A stretch of 64,000 nt of DNA from Mesonia hippocampi (lineage in GTDB: Bacteria; Bacteroidota; Bacteroidia; Flavobacteriales; Flavobacteriaceae), in assembly GCF_014197445.1 (NCBI RefSeq), contig NZ_JACIFO010000006.1, positions 124,001 through 188,000 on the forward strand, written 5' to 3'. The notes under the pieces were generated by a model. The model was given only the letters and a program-made list of their open reading frames with translations, made no database searches and had not been told where the DNA came from. The translations under genes were made by a program, and so were the position numbers. Positions 53,061 through 61,409 of this stretch are shown here, in pieces; within the stretch, counting starts at the first letter, position 1, and each line of letters opens with the position of its first letter.

Positions 53061-53735
53061 GTGGGAAGTAAAAATAAACTTAAGCGATTTCAAGAAAACG
53101 AAACATTTGATAACGTTGTTCAGCCAACAAGAGAAGAAGTTGTAGGTGGAAATTTTAAATATAAAGGAAAATGGAATACCGACTTTTTTAAGCGCGATGC
53201 ACCGCTTGTGGTAGAACTAGGTTGCGGAAAAGGAGAATATTGCGTAGGCTTAGGAAAAATGTATCCAGAGAAAAACTTTTTAGGAATAGATATAAAAGGG
53301 GCTAGGTTCTGGAGAGGAGCAAAAACTGCTATTGAAGAAGAAATGGCTTACGTAGGTTTTTTAAGAACCCAGATAGAACTTATAGAAGATATTTTTGAAG
53401 AAAACGAAGTAGATGAAATATGGATAACTTTTCCAGATCCGCAAATTAAGTACAAGCGCACAAAGCACCGCTTAACAAATGCTGAGTTTTTGCAAAAATA
53501 TAAACGCATATTAAACGCCCAAGGAAGCATCCACCTTAAAACCGATAGCGAGTTTTTGCATGGCTATACTCTAGGTTTACTACATGCTGAAGGACATGAA
53601 ATTTTACATGCTAATCATGATGTGTATAAAAATGATTTTTCTCCAAAAGATGTAGTAGGTATCCAAACTTTTTATGAAAATCAGTATCTTGAGCAAAATA
53701 AGCCAATAACCTATATACATTTTCGTATAAAATAA
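53061..53735 (+). CDS. trmB: tRNA (guanine-N7-)-methyltransferase
   Basis: SAM-dependent enzyme making m7G46 in tRNA, 224 aa from a GTG start at 53061. VVELGCGKGEYCVGL is the SAM-binding loop; IWITFPDPQIKYKRTKHRL is the TrmB hallmark; LKTDSEFLHGYTLGLL follows. The start is supported because upstream of GTG no ATG is available close by. It begins a plus-strand group with a LysE-type transporter 7 nt downstream. Confidence 0.96.
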   Translation: MGSKNKLKRFQENETFDNVVQPTREEVVGGNFKYKGKWNTDFFKRDAPLVVELGCGKGEYCVGLGKMYPEKNFLGIDIKGARFWRGAKTAIEEEMAYVGFLRTQIELIEDIFEENEVDEIWITFPDPQIKYKRTKHRLTNAEFLQKYKRILNAQGSIHLKTDSEFLHGYTLGLLHAEGHEILHANHDVYKNDFSPKDVVGIQTFYENQYLEQNKPITYIHFRIK

Positions 53736-53742
53736 CCAACTT

Positions 53743-54363
53743 TTGGAAGTAACAAAACTTTTTTTTACTACACTTTTTGCCGCTTTTGTAGGGGTAATTC
53801 CTCCAGGTTTGGTAAACATGACAGTGGCAAAAACCTGTTTAGAAAAAGGAAAAAAAAGCGGAGTAGTTGTGGCAATTGGCGCCTCGATTATTGTTTTTTG
53901 TCAAGCGATGCTCGCTATTTTATTAGCAAAATATATTTTCCGCCATCCAGATGTTCAGCAAAACCTGTTACGTGTAGGCTTGTTGGTGTTTATAGGTTTA
54001 GGGGTGTATTTCTTTTTACAAGCAAGAAAAACAAATCATCATACTAAAAAAACAAAACAAACTTCTGCTTTTAGTTTGGTAAAAGGAATGACCATTGCAG
54101 GGCTTAATGTTTTTCCAATACCTTATTTTGTTACGATAAGTGCTGTTTTTAGTGGAGACCAGTGTTGCAATTTTTCATGGGCAAGTATTATTGCTTTTTC
54201 TTTAGCTGCAGCCATAGGTACTTTTACTACATTATATTTATATGTCTATTTTTTTGCCAAAATAAACGATAAAACTGCTGTTATAGCAAAGTATGCCAAT
54301 TATTTTATGGCTGTTTTAATGCTTATGTTGGTATTTATTACTTTTTTAAGACTGTATATTTAA
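53743..54363 (+). CDS. LysE/RhtB-type transporter
   Basis: 206 aa membrane protein with about six helices, read from a TTG start at 53743. The N-terminal GVIPPGLVNMTVAKTCLEKGKKSG carries the LysE family PPG motif and basic loop; a His/Lys-rich cytosolic loop (TNHHTKKTKQ) precedes helix 4. It probably exports amino acids or related small molecules, substrate unknown. It lies between trmB and the alkyltransferase-like gene (3 nt gap), as part of one unit. Confidence 0.82.
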   Translation: MEVTKLFFTTLFAAFVGVIPPGLVNMTVAKTCLEKGKKSGVVVAIGASIIVFCQAMLAILLAKYIFRHPDVQQNLLRVGLLVFIGLGVYFFLQARKTNHHTKKTKQTSAFSLVKGMTIAGLNVFPIPYFVTISAVFSGDQCCNFSWASIIAFSLAAAIGTFTTLYLYVYFFAKINDKTAVIAKYANYFMAVLMLMLVFITFLRLYI

Positions 54364-54366
54364 AGC

Positions 54367-54699
54367 ATGAAAAATGATAAGACTGATTTTTACGAAAGTG
54401 TATACAATATAGTAAAGCAAATCCCTTATGGTAGGGTAACCTCCTATGGTATTATTGCAAAAACCTTAGGGGCAGCAAAAAGCGCACGTCTAGTAGGTTA
54501 TGCTATGAATAATGTTGCTAAATATAAAGATATTCCTGCGCATCGTGTAGTGAATAGAAACGGAGAGCTTACAGGACGGCATCATTTTTCTGGCGATTTA
54601 AGTATGGCAGAATTATTAGAAAACGAAGGGCTGAAAATAAAAAACGATAAAGTAGTTAATTTTACAGCTGTAGTTTGGAATCCTCTACAAGAATTTTAA
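54367..54699 (+). CDS. Alkyltransferase-like (ATL) DNA-repair protein
   Basis: 110 aa, related to the DNA-binding domain of O6-alkylguanine-DNA methyltransferase. PYGRVTSYGIIAKTLGAAKSARLVGYAM gives the helix-turn-helix and Arg finger (Arg41). The active site reads IPAHRVVN, with Ala58 in place of the acceptor Cys of PCHRV. It therefore cannot transfer the alkyl group. ATL proteins of this type (including PAHR forms) bind the lesion and recruit nucleotide excision repair. A role in alkylation damage is inferred by family. Confidence 0.92.
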   Translation: MKNDKTDFYESVYNIVKQIPYGRVTSYGIIAKTLGAAKSARLVGYAMNNVAKYKDIPAHRVVNRNGELTGRHHFSGDLSMAELLENEGLKIKNDKVVNFTAVVWNPLQEF

Positions 54700-54837
54700 A
54701 ATAAACTCATTGGAAAAAACAAAGCTACAATAGTTAATTTCAATGAAAAACACAACTTTTAATAAGAAGTAACCCGTATATTTGTACAAATAGAGTAAAT
54801 TTAAATAAGCAAACTTTTTAAAAGTTATATTTCATTT

Positions 54838-55974
54838 ATGAAATTAAATAAAAAAGATATTTCAAAAGCCCTAGAAAGCATTAGCGTTTCTGGAGAAGGG
54901 CAAAATATGATAGAGAGCGGAGTTGTAAAAAACATCATGGTTTTTAACGATGAGGTTATCGTAGATTTAACATTATCAACACCAGCCATGCACATAAAAA
55001 AACGTGCAGAAGTAGATGTGATAAAAGCTATACACGATTTAGTTTATGAAAAGGCCAAAGTAAAGGTAAACATAACTGTAGAAGCTCCAAGTAAAAAACA
55101 ACCCGAAATAAAAGGAAAGCCAATTCCTGGTATAAAAAATATTATCGCTGTAGCCTCAGGAAAAGGAGGTGTAGGAAAATCTACTGTTACAGCAAATCTA
55201 GCTGTAAGTTTAGCAAAAATGGGCTTTAATGTAGGTTTGTTAGATGCCGATATTTACGGGCCATCGGCAACCATTATGTTTGATGTGGAGCATGAGCGAC
55301 CATTATCTGTAACTGTAAATGGGAAATCTAAAATGGAACCCGTACAGAATCATGGCGTAAAAATTTTATCAATAGGGTTTTTTACCAAACCAAATCAAGC
55401 TGTAATTTGGCGGGGACCAATGGCAGCAAAGGCACTTAACCAAATGATATTTGATGCCAATTGGGGAGAATTAGATTTTCTATTGGTAGATTTACCTCCA
55501 GGAACAGGAGATATTCACTTATCCATTATGCAATCCTTGCCCATTACAGGATCTGTTATTGTAAGCACACCGCAAAATGTAGCCTTAGCTGATGCTAAAA
55601 AAGGAGTGGCTATGTTCCGTCAAGAAAGCATTAATGTACCAATATTGGGAATTATAGAGAACATGGCTTATTTTACACCAGCGGAACTTCCAGACAATAA
55701 ATATTATATTTTTGGGGAGCGAGGAGCTAAAAATTTAGCAGAAGATTTACAAATACCATTTTTAGGAGAAATCCCATTGGTGCAAAGTATTCGTGAAGCA
55801 GGAGATATAGGAAGACCAGCTGCCTTACAAGATAATTCTTCAATAACAAAAGCACTTACAGAAATTACTAAAGAGGTGGTAGCAGAGACCGTAAAAAGAA
55901 ACACAGCTCTACCTCCAACAGAAGCAATAAAAATAACCACCATGGCAGGCTGTAGCGCTGTTAATAAAAAATAA
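54838..55974 (+). CDS. Mrp/ApbC-family P-loop ATPase, iron-sulfur carrier type
   Basis: 378 aa. An N-terminal MIP18/DUF59-like domain (1-90) is followed by the deviant Walker A VASGKGGVGKSTVTANLAVSLA and GLLDADIYGPSATIMF, then LLVDLPPGTGDIHLS. Family members carry a CxxC for a bridging iron-sulfur cluster after ENMxxF; here ENMAYFTPAELPDNKYY has no Cys. I recall the same in Bacteroidota relatives. One Cys remains near the C-terminus (AGCSAVNKK). A NifU-domain protein with CxxC follows 5 nt later. Confidence 0.92.
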   Translation: MKLNKKDISKALESISVSGEGQNMIESGVVKNIMVFNDEVIVDLTLSTPAMHIKKRAEVDVIKAIHDLVYEKAKVKVNITVEAPSKKQPEIKGKPIPGIKNIIAVASGKGGVGKSTVTANLAVSLAKMGFNVGLLDADIYGPSATIMFDVEHERPLSVTVNGKSKMEPVQNHGVKILSIGFFTKPNQAVIWRGPMAAKALNQMIFDANWGELDFLLVDLPPGTGDIHLSIMQSLPITGSVIVSTPQNVALADAKKGVAMFRQESINVPILGIIENMAYFTPAELPDNKYYIFGERGAKNLAEDLQIPFLGEIPLVQSIREAGDIGRPAALQDNSSITKALTEITKEVVAETVKRNTALPPTEAIKITTMAGCSAVNKK

Positions 55975-55979
55975 AAACA

Positions 55980-56231
55980 ATGGAAAACGTAACCCCTAGC
56001 TTAGTAGAAAATGTAGAAAAAGCACTAGAAGAAATTCGTCCATTCCTAAAAAATGATGGTGGCGATATCTCTTTAATAGATATAGATGAAGCAGAAAATA
56101 TCGTTAAAGTAAAACTGCTAGGAGCTTGTGTGGGATGCTCGGTAAACCAAATGACGTTAAAATCTGGTGTAGAAATGACTATAAAAAAACATGCACCACA
56201 AATCCAAAAAGTTATCAATATAGAGGAGTAA
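55980..56231 (+). CDS. NifU C-terminal-domain iron-sulfur scaffold
   Basis: 83 aa single-domain protein: LKNDGGDISLIDID (hallmark of the NifU-C domain) and the cluster-binding LLGACVGCS with Cys50 and Cys53. It acts as scaffold or carrier of Fe-S clusters. Five nt separate it from the Mrp-family gene, and the FNR and ferredoxin genes follow, so these four likely serve cluster delivery and ferredoxin-based electron transfer. Confidence 0.93.
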   Translation: MENVTPSLVENVEKALEEIRPFLKNDGGDISLIDIDEAENIVKVKLLGACVGCSVNQMTLKSGVEMTIKKHAPQIQKVINIEE

Positions 56232-56314
56232 CAGCGAATGATAAATGTCATTTTCTCAATTACTTATAGTTTATATTTTTATACTACCCTTTCTTAGTTA
56301 GAAAAAAAGTAACA

Positions 56315-57376
56315 ATGATTAAAACAGATATATTAATAATAGGAGCTGGTCCAACAGGTTTATTCACCGTATTTGAAGCGGGTCTTTTAAAATTAAAATG
56401 TCACCTTATCGATGCGCTTCCGCAGCCAGGAGGACAGTTAGCAGAATTATACCCTAAAAAACCAATTTACGATATCCCAGGGTTTCCAGAAGTGTTAGCA
56501 GGAGATTTGGTAGATAACCTTATGGAGCAAATAGAAGCTTTTCAACCAGGTTTTACTTTGGGAGAACGTGCAGAAACCATAGAAAAATTAGACGACGGAA
56601 GCTTTATTGTAACAACCAATAAAGGGACACAGCACCATGCGCCAATTGTTGCCATAGCAGGAGGCTTAGGAAGCTTTGAACCTAGAAAACCGCCTATTCC
56701 TAATTTAGTAAAATATGAGGATAAAGGGGTTATATATATGGTGAAAGAACCAGAAAAATATAGAGGAAAAAAAATAGTGATAGCAGGAGGAGGAGACTCT
56801 GCTTTAGATTGGAGTATTTTTCTTGCCGATATCGCAGAAGAAGTAACCCTTGTACATCGTAGAAACGAATTTAGAGGTGCTCTAGATTCTGTAGAGAAAG
56901 TTCAAACCTTAAAAAATCAAGGTAAAATAAAACTTATTACACCTGCAGAAGTTGTTGAGGTTTATGGAGAAGAAGAATTAACCTCTGTTTTAATTAGAAA
57001 AAAAGCAGAAGTAACAGAAGATATTCATTTAGAAACCGATTATTTTATTCCATTATTTGGACTTTCACCAAAATTAGGACCTATTGCAGATTGGGGCTTA
57101 GAAATAGAAAAAAACGCCATAAAAGTAGATAATACATTAGATTATCAAACCAATATACCTGGTATATATGCCATAGGAGACGTAAATACGTATCCTGGTA
57201 AACTAAAGTTGATACTGTGTGGTTTTCACGAAGCAACGTTAATGTGCCAAAGTGCCTATCAGCGTATATTTCCAGATAAGAAATACGTGATGAAATATAC
57301 AACCGTAGGAGGCGTAACAGGGTTTGATGGAACTAAAAAAGAAGCTCCTAAAGCCGTTATACAAGCTATAGATTAA
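56315..57376 (+). CDS. Ferredoxin--NADP reductase (thioredoxin-reductase-like type)
   Basis: FAD enzyme moving electrons between NADPH and ferredoxin, 353 aa. GAGPTGLFTVFEAG binds FAD; LPQPGGQLAELYPKKPIYDIPGFP is the hallmark of the YumC-type FNR; AGGGDSALDW is the NADP site. It lacks the CxxC of thioredoxin reductase, which separates it from TrxB. The 2Fe-2S ferredoxin gene follows 5 nt downstream and is the likely partner. Confidence 0.93.
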   Translation: MIKTDILIIGAGPTGLFTVFEAGLLKLKCHLIDALPQPGGQLAELYPKKPIYDIPGFPEVLAGDLVDNLMEQIEAFQPGFTLGERAETIEKLDDGSFIVTTNKGTQHHAPIVAIAGGLGSFEPRKPPIPNLVKYEDKGVIYMVKEPEKYRGKKIVIAGGGDSALDWSIFLADIAEEVTLVHRRNEFRGALDSVEKVQTLKNQGKIKLITPAEVVEVYGEEELTSVLIRKKAEVTEDIHLETDYFIPLFGLSPKLGPIADWGLEIEKNAIKVDNTLDYQTNIPGIYAIGDVNTYPGKLKLILCGFHEATLMCQSAYQRIFPDKKYVMKYTTVGGVTGFDGTKKEAPKAVIQAID

Positions 57377-57381
57377 ACACG

Positions 57382-57717
57382 ATGGAAAACGAAGTAAACA
57401 TTACCATTATTGATAGAGAAGGTGAAACCCATGAGGTAATAGCACCTACCGATATGGCGATGAATTTAATGGAAGTTGTGCGCTCTTATGAGCTAGCACC
57501 AGAAGGAACTATAGGAGTTTGTGGAGGAATGGCAATGTGTGCTTCCTGCCAGTGCTATGTGCTTTCTGATACAGAATTGCCCGAAATGCAAGACGATGAA
57601 GCGGCAATGTTAGCAGAAGCTTTTCATGTAGAAGATAATAGTAGGTTAGGTTGCCAACTTCATATTTCGGAAGCTTTTGAAGGGTTAAAAGTGCAATTAG
57701 CTCCAGAAGAGATGTAG
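57382..57717 (+). CDS. 2Fe-2S ferredoxin (adrenodoxin/Isc type)
   Basis: 111 aa electron carrier. Cluster ligands follow C47-x5-C53-x2-C56 with a distant Cys91 (LGCQLH), as in adrenodoxin-type ferredoxins; an extra Cys58 follows the third. MNLMEVVRSY and EGTIGVCGG are family features. It is paired with the FNR (5 nt gap). The adjacent convergent DUF3050 gene might use its electrons, which is inference. Confidence 0.94.
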   Translation: MENEVNITIIDREGETHEVIAPTDMAMNLMEVVRSYELAPEGTIGVCGGMAMCASCQCYVLSDTELPEMQDDEAAMLAEAFHVEDNSRLGCQLHISEAFEGLKVQLAPEEM

Positions 57718-57779
57718 GTTTATAATTTATTGGTAATAGGTAAAATATACGTTATATCTATACGTAGCCTTAATAAAAA

Positions 57780-57813
57780 AAATCCTTGAAAAGTAAAATG
57801 CAAGGATTTTTTT
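57780..57813 (+). terminator. Terminator after the ferredoxin gene
   Basis: AAATCCTTG / CAAGGATTT stem around AAAAGTAAAATG, followed by T7; the left A-run also makes it usable on the minus strand. Confidence 0.88.
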
Positions 57814-57843
57814 ATGTTTTCTCTTTCTTCTAGTAAGGCCGTG

Positions 57844-58620
57844 TTAGCATCGAGCTTCTTCTATTTCTTTATAGATTCCATCCCAGAGTTCTAAACGTTT
57901 TTCTAGCGCTTTTACCGAGACATTGGTAGCTTCTTCCCATTTAGAGGAATCATTCTCGCATAAACTTTCTATCATTTGCAATGCCATTGGGCCGTGTTCA
58001 TCTTCATCAAGTTCAATATGTCGGTCAAAATAATAGCTAAATAAACTTAAATCTTCTTCGGGAAAATGCGTTTGAATTTTACTGATAATAGAAGAAAACA
58101 TTGCAGGAATAAGGTTTTCTCTACCAAAAGTAAAAGCCGCAGCAATTTCGTGAGCTTCCCCGTTATAAATAACATCAAACGTATGGGTTAAAAACTGTTT
58201 AACCGAGCAAGGTAGCTTGCTGGAAGTAATTATGAGGTAAACATCGATACCACGGGCTAATTGTTTTTCGAAGTTTTTTATAGTATTGGTATCTGCTTTA
58301 GCCTTGAGCATTGCATCAAGATACATTTCGTAATGACTTTGTCGCTTTCCGTAGAAGTTTATATCGGTTTCTTCTGCAAGAACAATTTCGTTGATCAAAT
58401 ACCTTATTTCGGGATTTCCCTTTGGGTACCAAGGGTATTCACAACAGGTTAATTTTACTTGAAGCGCTTTTAGTAACGACATGAAATCTAAAACAGCATA
58501 CACATGATGTTGCATAAAAATGCGTAAGCTTTCGGGGGTTTGTATTTGCTCGTATAATGGGTGTTCTAATAATTGTTTGCGTAGCGATGCGGTAGCTTTT
58601 TCTATCGTTTCAATAGCCAT
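57844..58620 (-). CDS. DUF3050 protein, possible haem-oxygenase-fold oxidase
   Basis: 258 aa from ATG 58620. An alternative upstream ATG (58641) lies inside a palindrome and is unlikely. The all-helical sequence fits the haem oxygenase/TenA fold. Candidate metal ligands are the FMQHHVYAVLDF pair (His38, His39), Glu78 and Glu83/84, Glu155/His157 in GEAHEIAAAF, and the H201-x3-D205-x3-H209 pattern in DRHIELDEDEHGPM. A DX3H pattern is also found in haem-oxygenase-like di-iron oxidases. DUF3050 itself has no assigned reaction. It lies 126 bp from the convergent ferredoxin gene. A strong operator-like palindrome covers the start region. Confidence 0.82.
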   Translation of the reverse strand: MAIETIEKATASLRKQLLEHPLYEQIQTPESLRIFMQHHVYAVLDFMSLLKALQVKLTCCEYPWYPKGNPEIRYLINEIVLAEETDINFYGKRQSHYEMYLDAMLKAKADTNTIKNFEKQLARGIDVYLIITSSKLPCSVKQFLTHTFDVIYNGEAHEIAAAFTFGRENLIPAMFSSIISKIQTHFPEEDLSLFSYYFDRHIELDEDEHGPMALQMIESLCENDSSKWEEATNVSVKALEKRLELWDGIYKEIEEARC

Positions 58621-58622
58621 AT

Positions 58623-58646
58623 TTTGTGTAAATTTACACAAAGATA
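58623..58646 (-). promoter_or_regulatory. Perfect 20-bp palindrome over the DUF3050 promoter
   Basis: TTTGTGTAAATTTACACAAA (58623-58642) is a perfect palindrome 2 bp from the ATG at 58620. Its far arm shares the TTTG of the minus-strand -7 box TATCTTTG (58639-58646). A dimer bound here would block the promoter and start site. Confidence 0.75.
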
Positions 58647-58821
58647 GTCTCCTTTTTTTGAAGTTTGAAATAAATAGGAGCTATTTTAATCATTCGATTT
58701 CAAAAAAAAATAGTACTTTTTGGTTGTGAAAATAAGGGTTTTAATATTCTATAAATCGAAAAAGTATCAACGCACGCTTGTAAAAAAAGTAAAATTAAAA
58801 ACAAGCTGTTGCGAGAAATAC

Positions 58822-58850
58822 AAAAAGGGCAATCGTTGTAAACGATGCCC
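58822..58850 (-). terminator. Terminator of the glutaryl-CoA dehydrogenase gene
   Basis: Minus strand GGGCATCGTT pairs with AACGATTGCCC (one bulged base) and is followed by T5. Between 58647 and 58821 I see nothing else I can support. Confidence 0.85.
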
Positions 58851-58883
58851 TAGATTTGATTTGCAATAAAGTGATTAATTTAT

Positions 58884-60062
58884 CTATTTGAAAGCTGGAA
58901 TACCCGTAATATCTAAACCTGTGATAAGTAGGTGTATATCGTGTGTGCCTTCATAAGTAATAACACTTTCAAGGTTCATCATGTGGCGCATAATACTGTA
59001 TTCTCCTGTGATACCCATTCCGCCTAGTATTTGCCTAGCTTCTCGAGCAATATTTATGGCAATTTCTACATTATTTCTTTTCGCCATAGAAATTTGAGCA
59101 GATGTTGCTTTGTCCTTATTACGTAATTGCCCTAGACGTAAATTTAGCAATTGGGCTTTTGTAATTTCGGTAAGCATCTCGGCTAGCTTTTTTTGTTGTA
59201 GTTGGAAACCAGCAATAGGTTTTCCAAATTGGATACGTTCTTTTGCATAGCGTAATGCCGTATCATAACAATCCATTGCTGCTCCAATAGCGCCCCAAGC
59301 AATACCAAATCTAGCAGAATCGAGGCAGCTTAAAGGCGCCCCTAAACCGCTTCTTCCGGGAAGTAAATTTTCCTTAGGAACTTTTACATCTTGGAAAATA
59401 AGTTCTCCAGTTGCAGATGCTCGTAACGACCATTTGTTGTGGGTTTCTGGAGTTGTAAATCCTTCCATACCGCGTTCAACAATAAGTCCGTGTATTCTTC
59501 CTTCTTCATTTTTTGCCCAAACAACAGCAACATCACAAAAAGGAGCATTAGATATCCACATTTTGGCTCCGTTTAGTAAATAGTGGTCTCCTTTATCTTT
59601 AAAATTGGTTACCATGCCGCCTGGGTTTGACCCGTGATCAGGTTCGGTTAATCCAAAACTTCCCATAAACTCACCACTAGCTAATTTTGGAAGGTATTTT
59701 TTTCGTTGTTCTTCTGTTCCGTATTTATAAATAGGATACATTACTAATGATGATTGTACAGAAGCTGTAGATCTAACGCCGCTATCTCCTCGTTCTATTT
59801 CTTGCATAATAAGTCCGTAAGAGATTTGGTCTAATCCTGCTCCGCCATATTCTTCTGGAATATAGGGGCCAAATGCGCCTATTTCGGCTAAACCGTTAAC
59901 AATAGATGTTGGAAATGTTGCTTGTTGAGCAGCATCTTCTATAATTGGAGATACTTCTTTTTTTACCCATTCGCGGGCAGCATCTCTCACCATACGGTGT
60001 TCGTCTGTAAGCAGTTCATCTATATTGTAATAGTCAGGTGCTTGAAATAAGTCTGGCTTCAT
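58884..60062 (-). CDS. gcdH: Glutaryl-CoA dehydrogenase-like acyl-CoA dehydrogenase
   Basis: 392 aa FAD enzyme. The N-terminal DLFQAPDYYNIDELLTDE layout and the C-terminal SVITYEGTHDIHLLITG (catalytic Glu followed by Gly-Thr-His-Asp) are characteristic of glutaryl-CoA dehydrogenases. FGLTEPDHGSNPGGM and RIQFGKPIAGFQLQQKKLA support the same group. It converts glutaryl-CoA to crotonyl-CoA in lysine and tryptophan breakdown. It follows rpsP-rimM-trmN6 on the same strand after a 73-bp gap. Confidence 0.9.
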   Translation of the reverse strand: MKPDLFQAPDYYNIDELLTDEHRMVRDAAREWVKKEVSPIIEDAAQQATFPTSIVNGLAEIGAFGPYIPEEYGGAGLDQISYGLIMQEIERGDSGVRSTASVQSSLVMYPIYKYGTEEQRKKYLPKLASGEFMGSFGLTEPDHGSNPGGMVTNFKDKGDHYLLNGAKMWISNAPFCDVAVVWAKNEEGRIHGLIVERGMEGFTTPETHNKWSLRASATGELIFQDVKVPKENLLPGRSGLGAPLSCLDSARFGIAWGAIGAAMDCYDTALRYAKERIQFGKPIAGFQLQQKKLAEMLTEITKAQLLNLRLGQLRNKDKATSAQISMAKRNNVEIAINIAREARQILGGMGITGEYSIMRHMMNLESVITYEGTHDIHLLITGLDITGIPAFK

Positions 60063-60135
60063 AAAATTGTTTTGTTTTAGCGTTGTATTAATAGTTGTGG
60101 TAAATTTAATTAATACCTATGTACTAAACAATTTT

Positions 60136-60861
60136 TTAAGCTTTTAGATAGAAATCTTTAATTAAATCTTGGTAGTCTTTAGTGTAGGTATGTCGTTTTT
60201 CCTCTAGGATAAGCGTGTTTTCTACGATATTTTGCTTAGGGGTTTTAGAAAAGGATAGCAAACAGCGCTTTATGGGGCTGGTTGCAGTGCCTTTAACCCA
60301 TGTGCAACGTTCTAAAAAGAGGTTGTGGTCTAGGCAAATTTGGGTGAATTTTGTATAGCTTTTAGAAGGAATTATAACTTGGAAGGTGCCATTTTGGCTA
60401 AGTAATTTTTCGGCACTACGGATTAGCGCTATAAAGCTAAGCGCTTGGGTAGAGCGCGCTGTTGCTCTTGCTTTTTGGGCTGAAATTTCGTCCTCTTCGT
60501 AAAAAGGAGGATTGCTAATAATAAGGTCGTAGGTTTCGTCAAATTCTGCGTCAAACTCTTTTAAAGAGGCGTGGTAACAAAAAAGCAGGTGGTTCCAAGG
60601 GCTGTTTTCAAAATTGTCAACACATTGTTGGTGAGCTTCTGGGTTTATTTCTACGCCATCTATTGCTTCTATCCATTTAGAGTCTGCTGTACGTTGGGCA
60701 AGCATTAAGGCAATAAGTCCTGTTCCTGCTCCAATATCTAAAATAGTACTTGTTTCTTCGGGTATTTTTGCCCAAGCTCCTAGTAGTACTCCATCTGTGC
60801 CTATTTTCATGGCACAATTCTCTTGCTTAACGCTAAATTGTTTAAAATGAAACGTACTCAT
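60136..60861 (-). CDS. trmN6: tRNA1(Val) (adenine(37)-N6)-methyltransferase
   Basis: 241 aa SAM-dependent methyltransferase (YfiC family). ILDIGAGTGLIALMLAQR binds SAM; the catalytic DLIISNPPFYEED carries the NPPF motif of N6-adenine methylation. KIGTDGVLLGAWAKI near the N-terminus fits YfiC. The ATG overlaps the rimM stop in a TAATG, so translation is coupled. It modifies A37 of tRNA-Val in E. coli; the same role is assumed. Confidence 0.92.
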   Translation of the reverse strand: MSTFHFKQFSVKQENCAMKIGTDGVLLGAWAKIPEETSTILDIGAGTGLIALMLAQRTADSKWIEAIDGVEINPEAHQQCVDNFENSPWNHLLFCYHASLKEFDAEFDETYDLIISNPPFYEEDEISAQKARATARSTQALSFIALIRSAEKLLSQNGTFQVIIPSKSYTKFTQICLDHNLFLERCTWVKGTATSPIKRCLLSFSKTPKQNIVENTLILEEKRHTYTKDYQDLIKDFYLKA

Positions 60862-61388
60862 TAGAGGTAAAGTTCTATAAGTCCTTCAGGAACGTCTAGT
60901 GAGATAGTTTTATTTTTTTTGTCTAATAAAAGGATAAAATCGTCGTTGATGGGGATAAGAATTTCCTTTTCGTTTTTCTCTATCACAAAAAGCGCTTGTG
61001 CAGTGGTGTCGTTTATACTTTTAATCACTCCCACTTCTCCGTAGTTTTTATCTGTTACATTAAACCCTATTACTTCATGGTAATAGAATTTGTTGCCTTC
61101 TAATTCGGGAAGTTGATTAAGCGGTAGGTAGATATCTTTTTTTAGTAAAGCATCAGCTTCTGTTTCGGTAGTGATGTCTTCGAGCTTAACACGTAGTAAG
61201 TTGCTTTTTTGCAAGTTGCTTTTTTCAATAAAAAACGGAATCAATTTTTGAGGTAGTACCTCAATAAAAATCGATTCCGTTTCTAAGTATTCTTCAGGGT
61301 CATCGGTATCTAATTTTATAAGTACCTCTCCTTTAAAGCTAAATTTACTAACAATGGTTCCCAGATAAAAACAATCTTCTAAGCGCAT
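60861..61388 (-). CDS. rimM: Ribosome maturation factor RimM
   Basis: 175 aa factor for 16S rRNA processing that binds S19. The N-terminal domain begins YLGTIVSKFSFKGEVLIKLDTDDPEEYL; the PRC-barrel C-terminal domain includes FYYHEVIGFNV and ALFVIEKNEKEILIPINDDFIL. It lies 21 nt after rpsP and overlaps trmN6. In many bacteria the order is rpsP-rimM-trmD; here trmN6 stands in the trmD place. Confidence 0.94.
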   Translation of the reverse strand: MRLEDCFYLGTIVSKFSFKGEVLIKLDTDDPEEYLETESIFIEVLPQKLIPFFIEKSNLQKSNLLRVKLEDITTETEADALLKKDIYLPLNQLPELEGNKFYYHEVIGFNVTDKNYGEVGVIKSINDTTAQALFVIEKNEKEILIPINDDFILLLDKKNKTISLDVPEGLIELYL

Positions 61389-61409
61389 GTTAGTTGTGTT
61401 TTGAAGTTA

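Noticed and set aside
56315-57376. Thioredoxin reductase
   Set aside because: The overall fold is similar, but the redox CxxC is missing and the YumC-type motifs and adjacent ferredoxin point to ferredoxin-NADP reductase.
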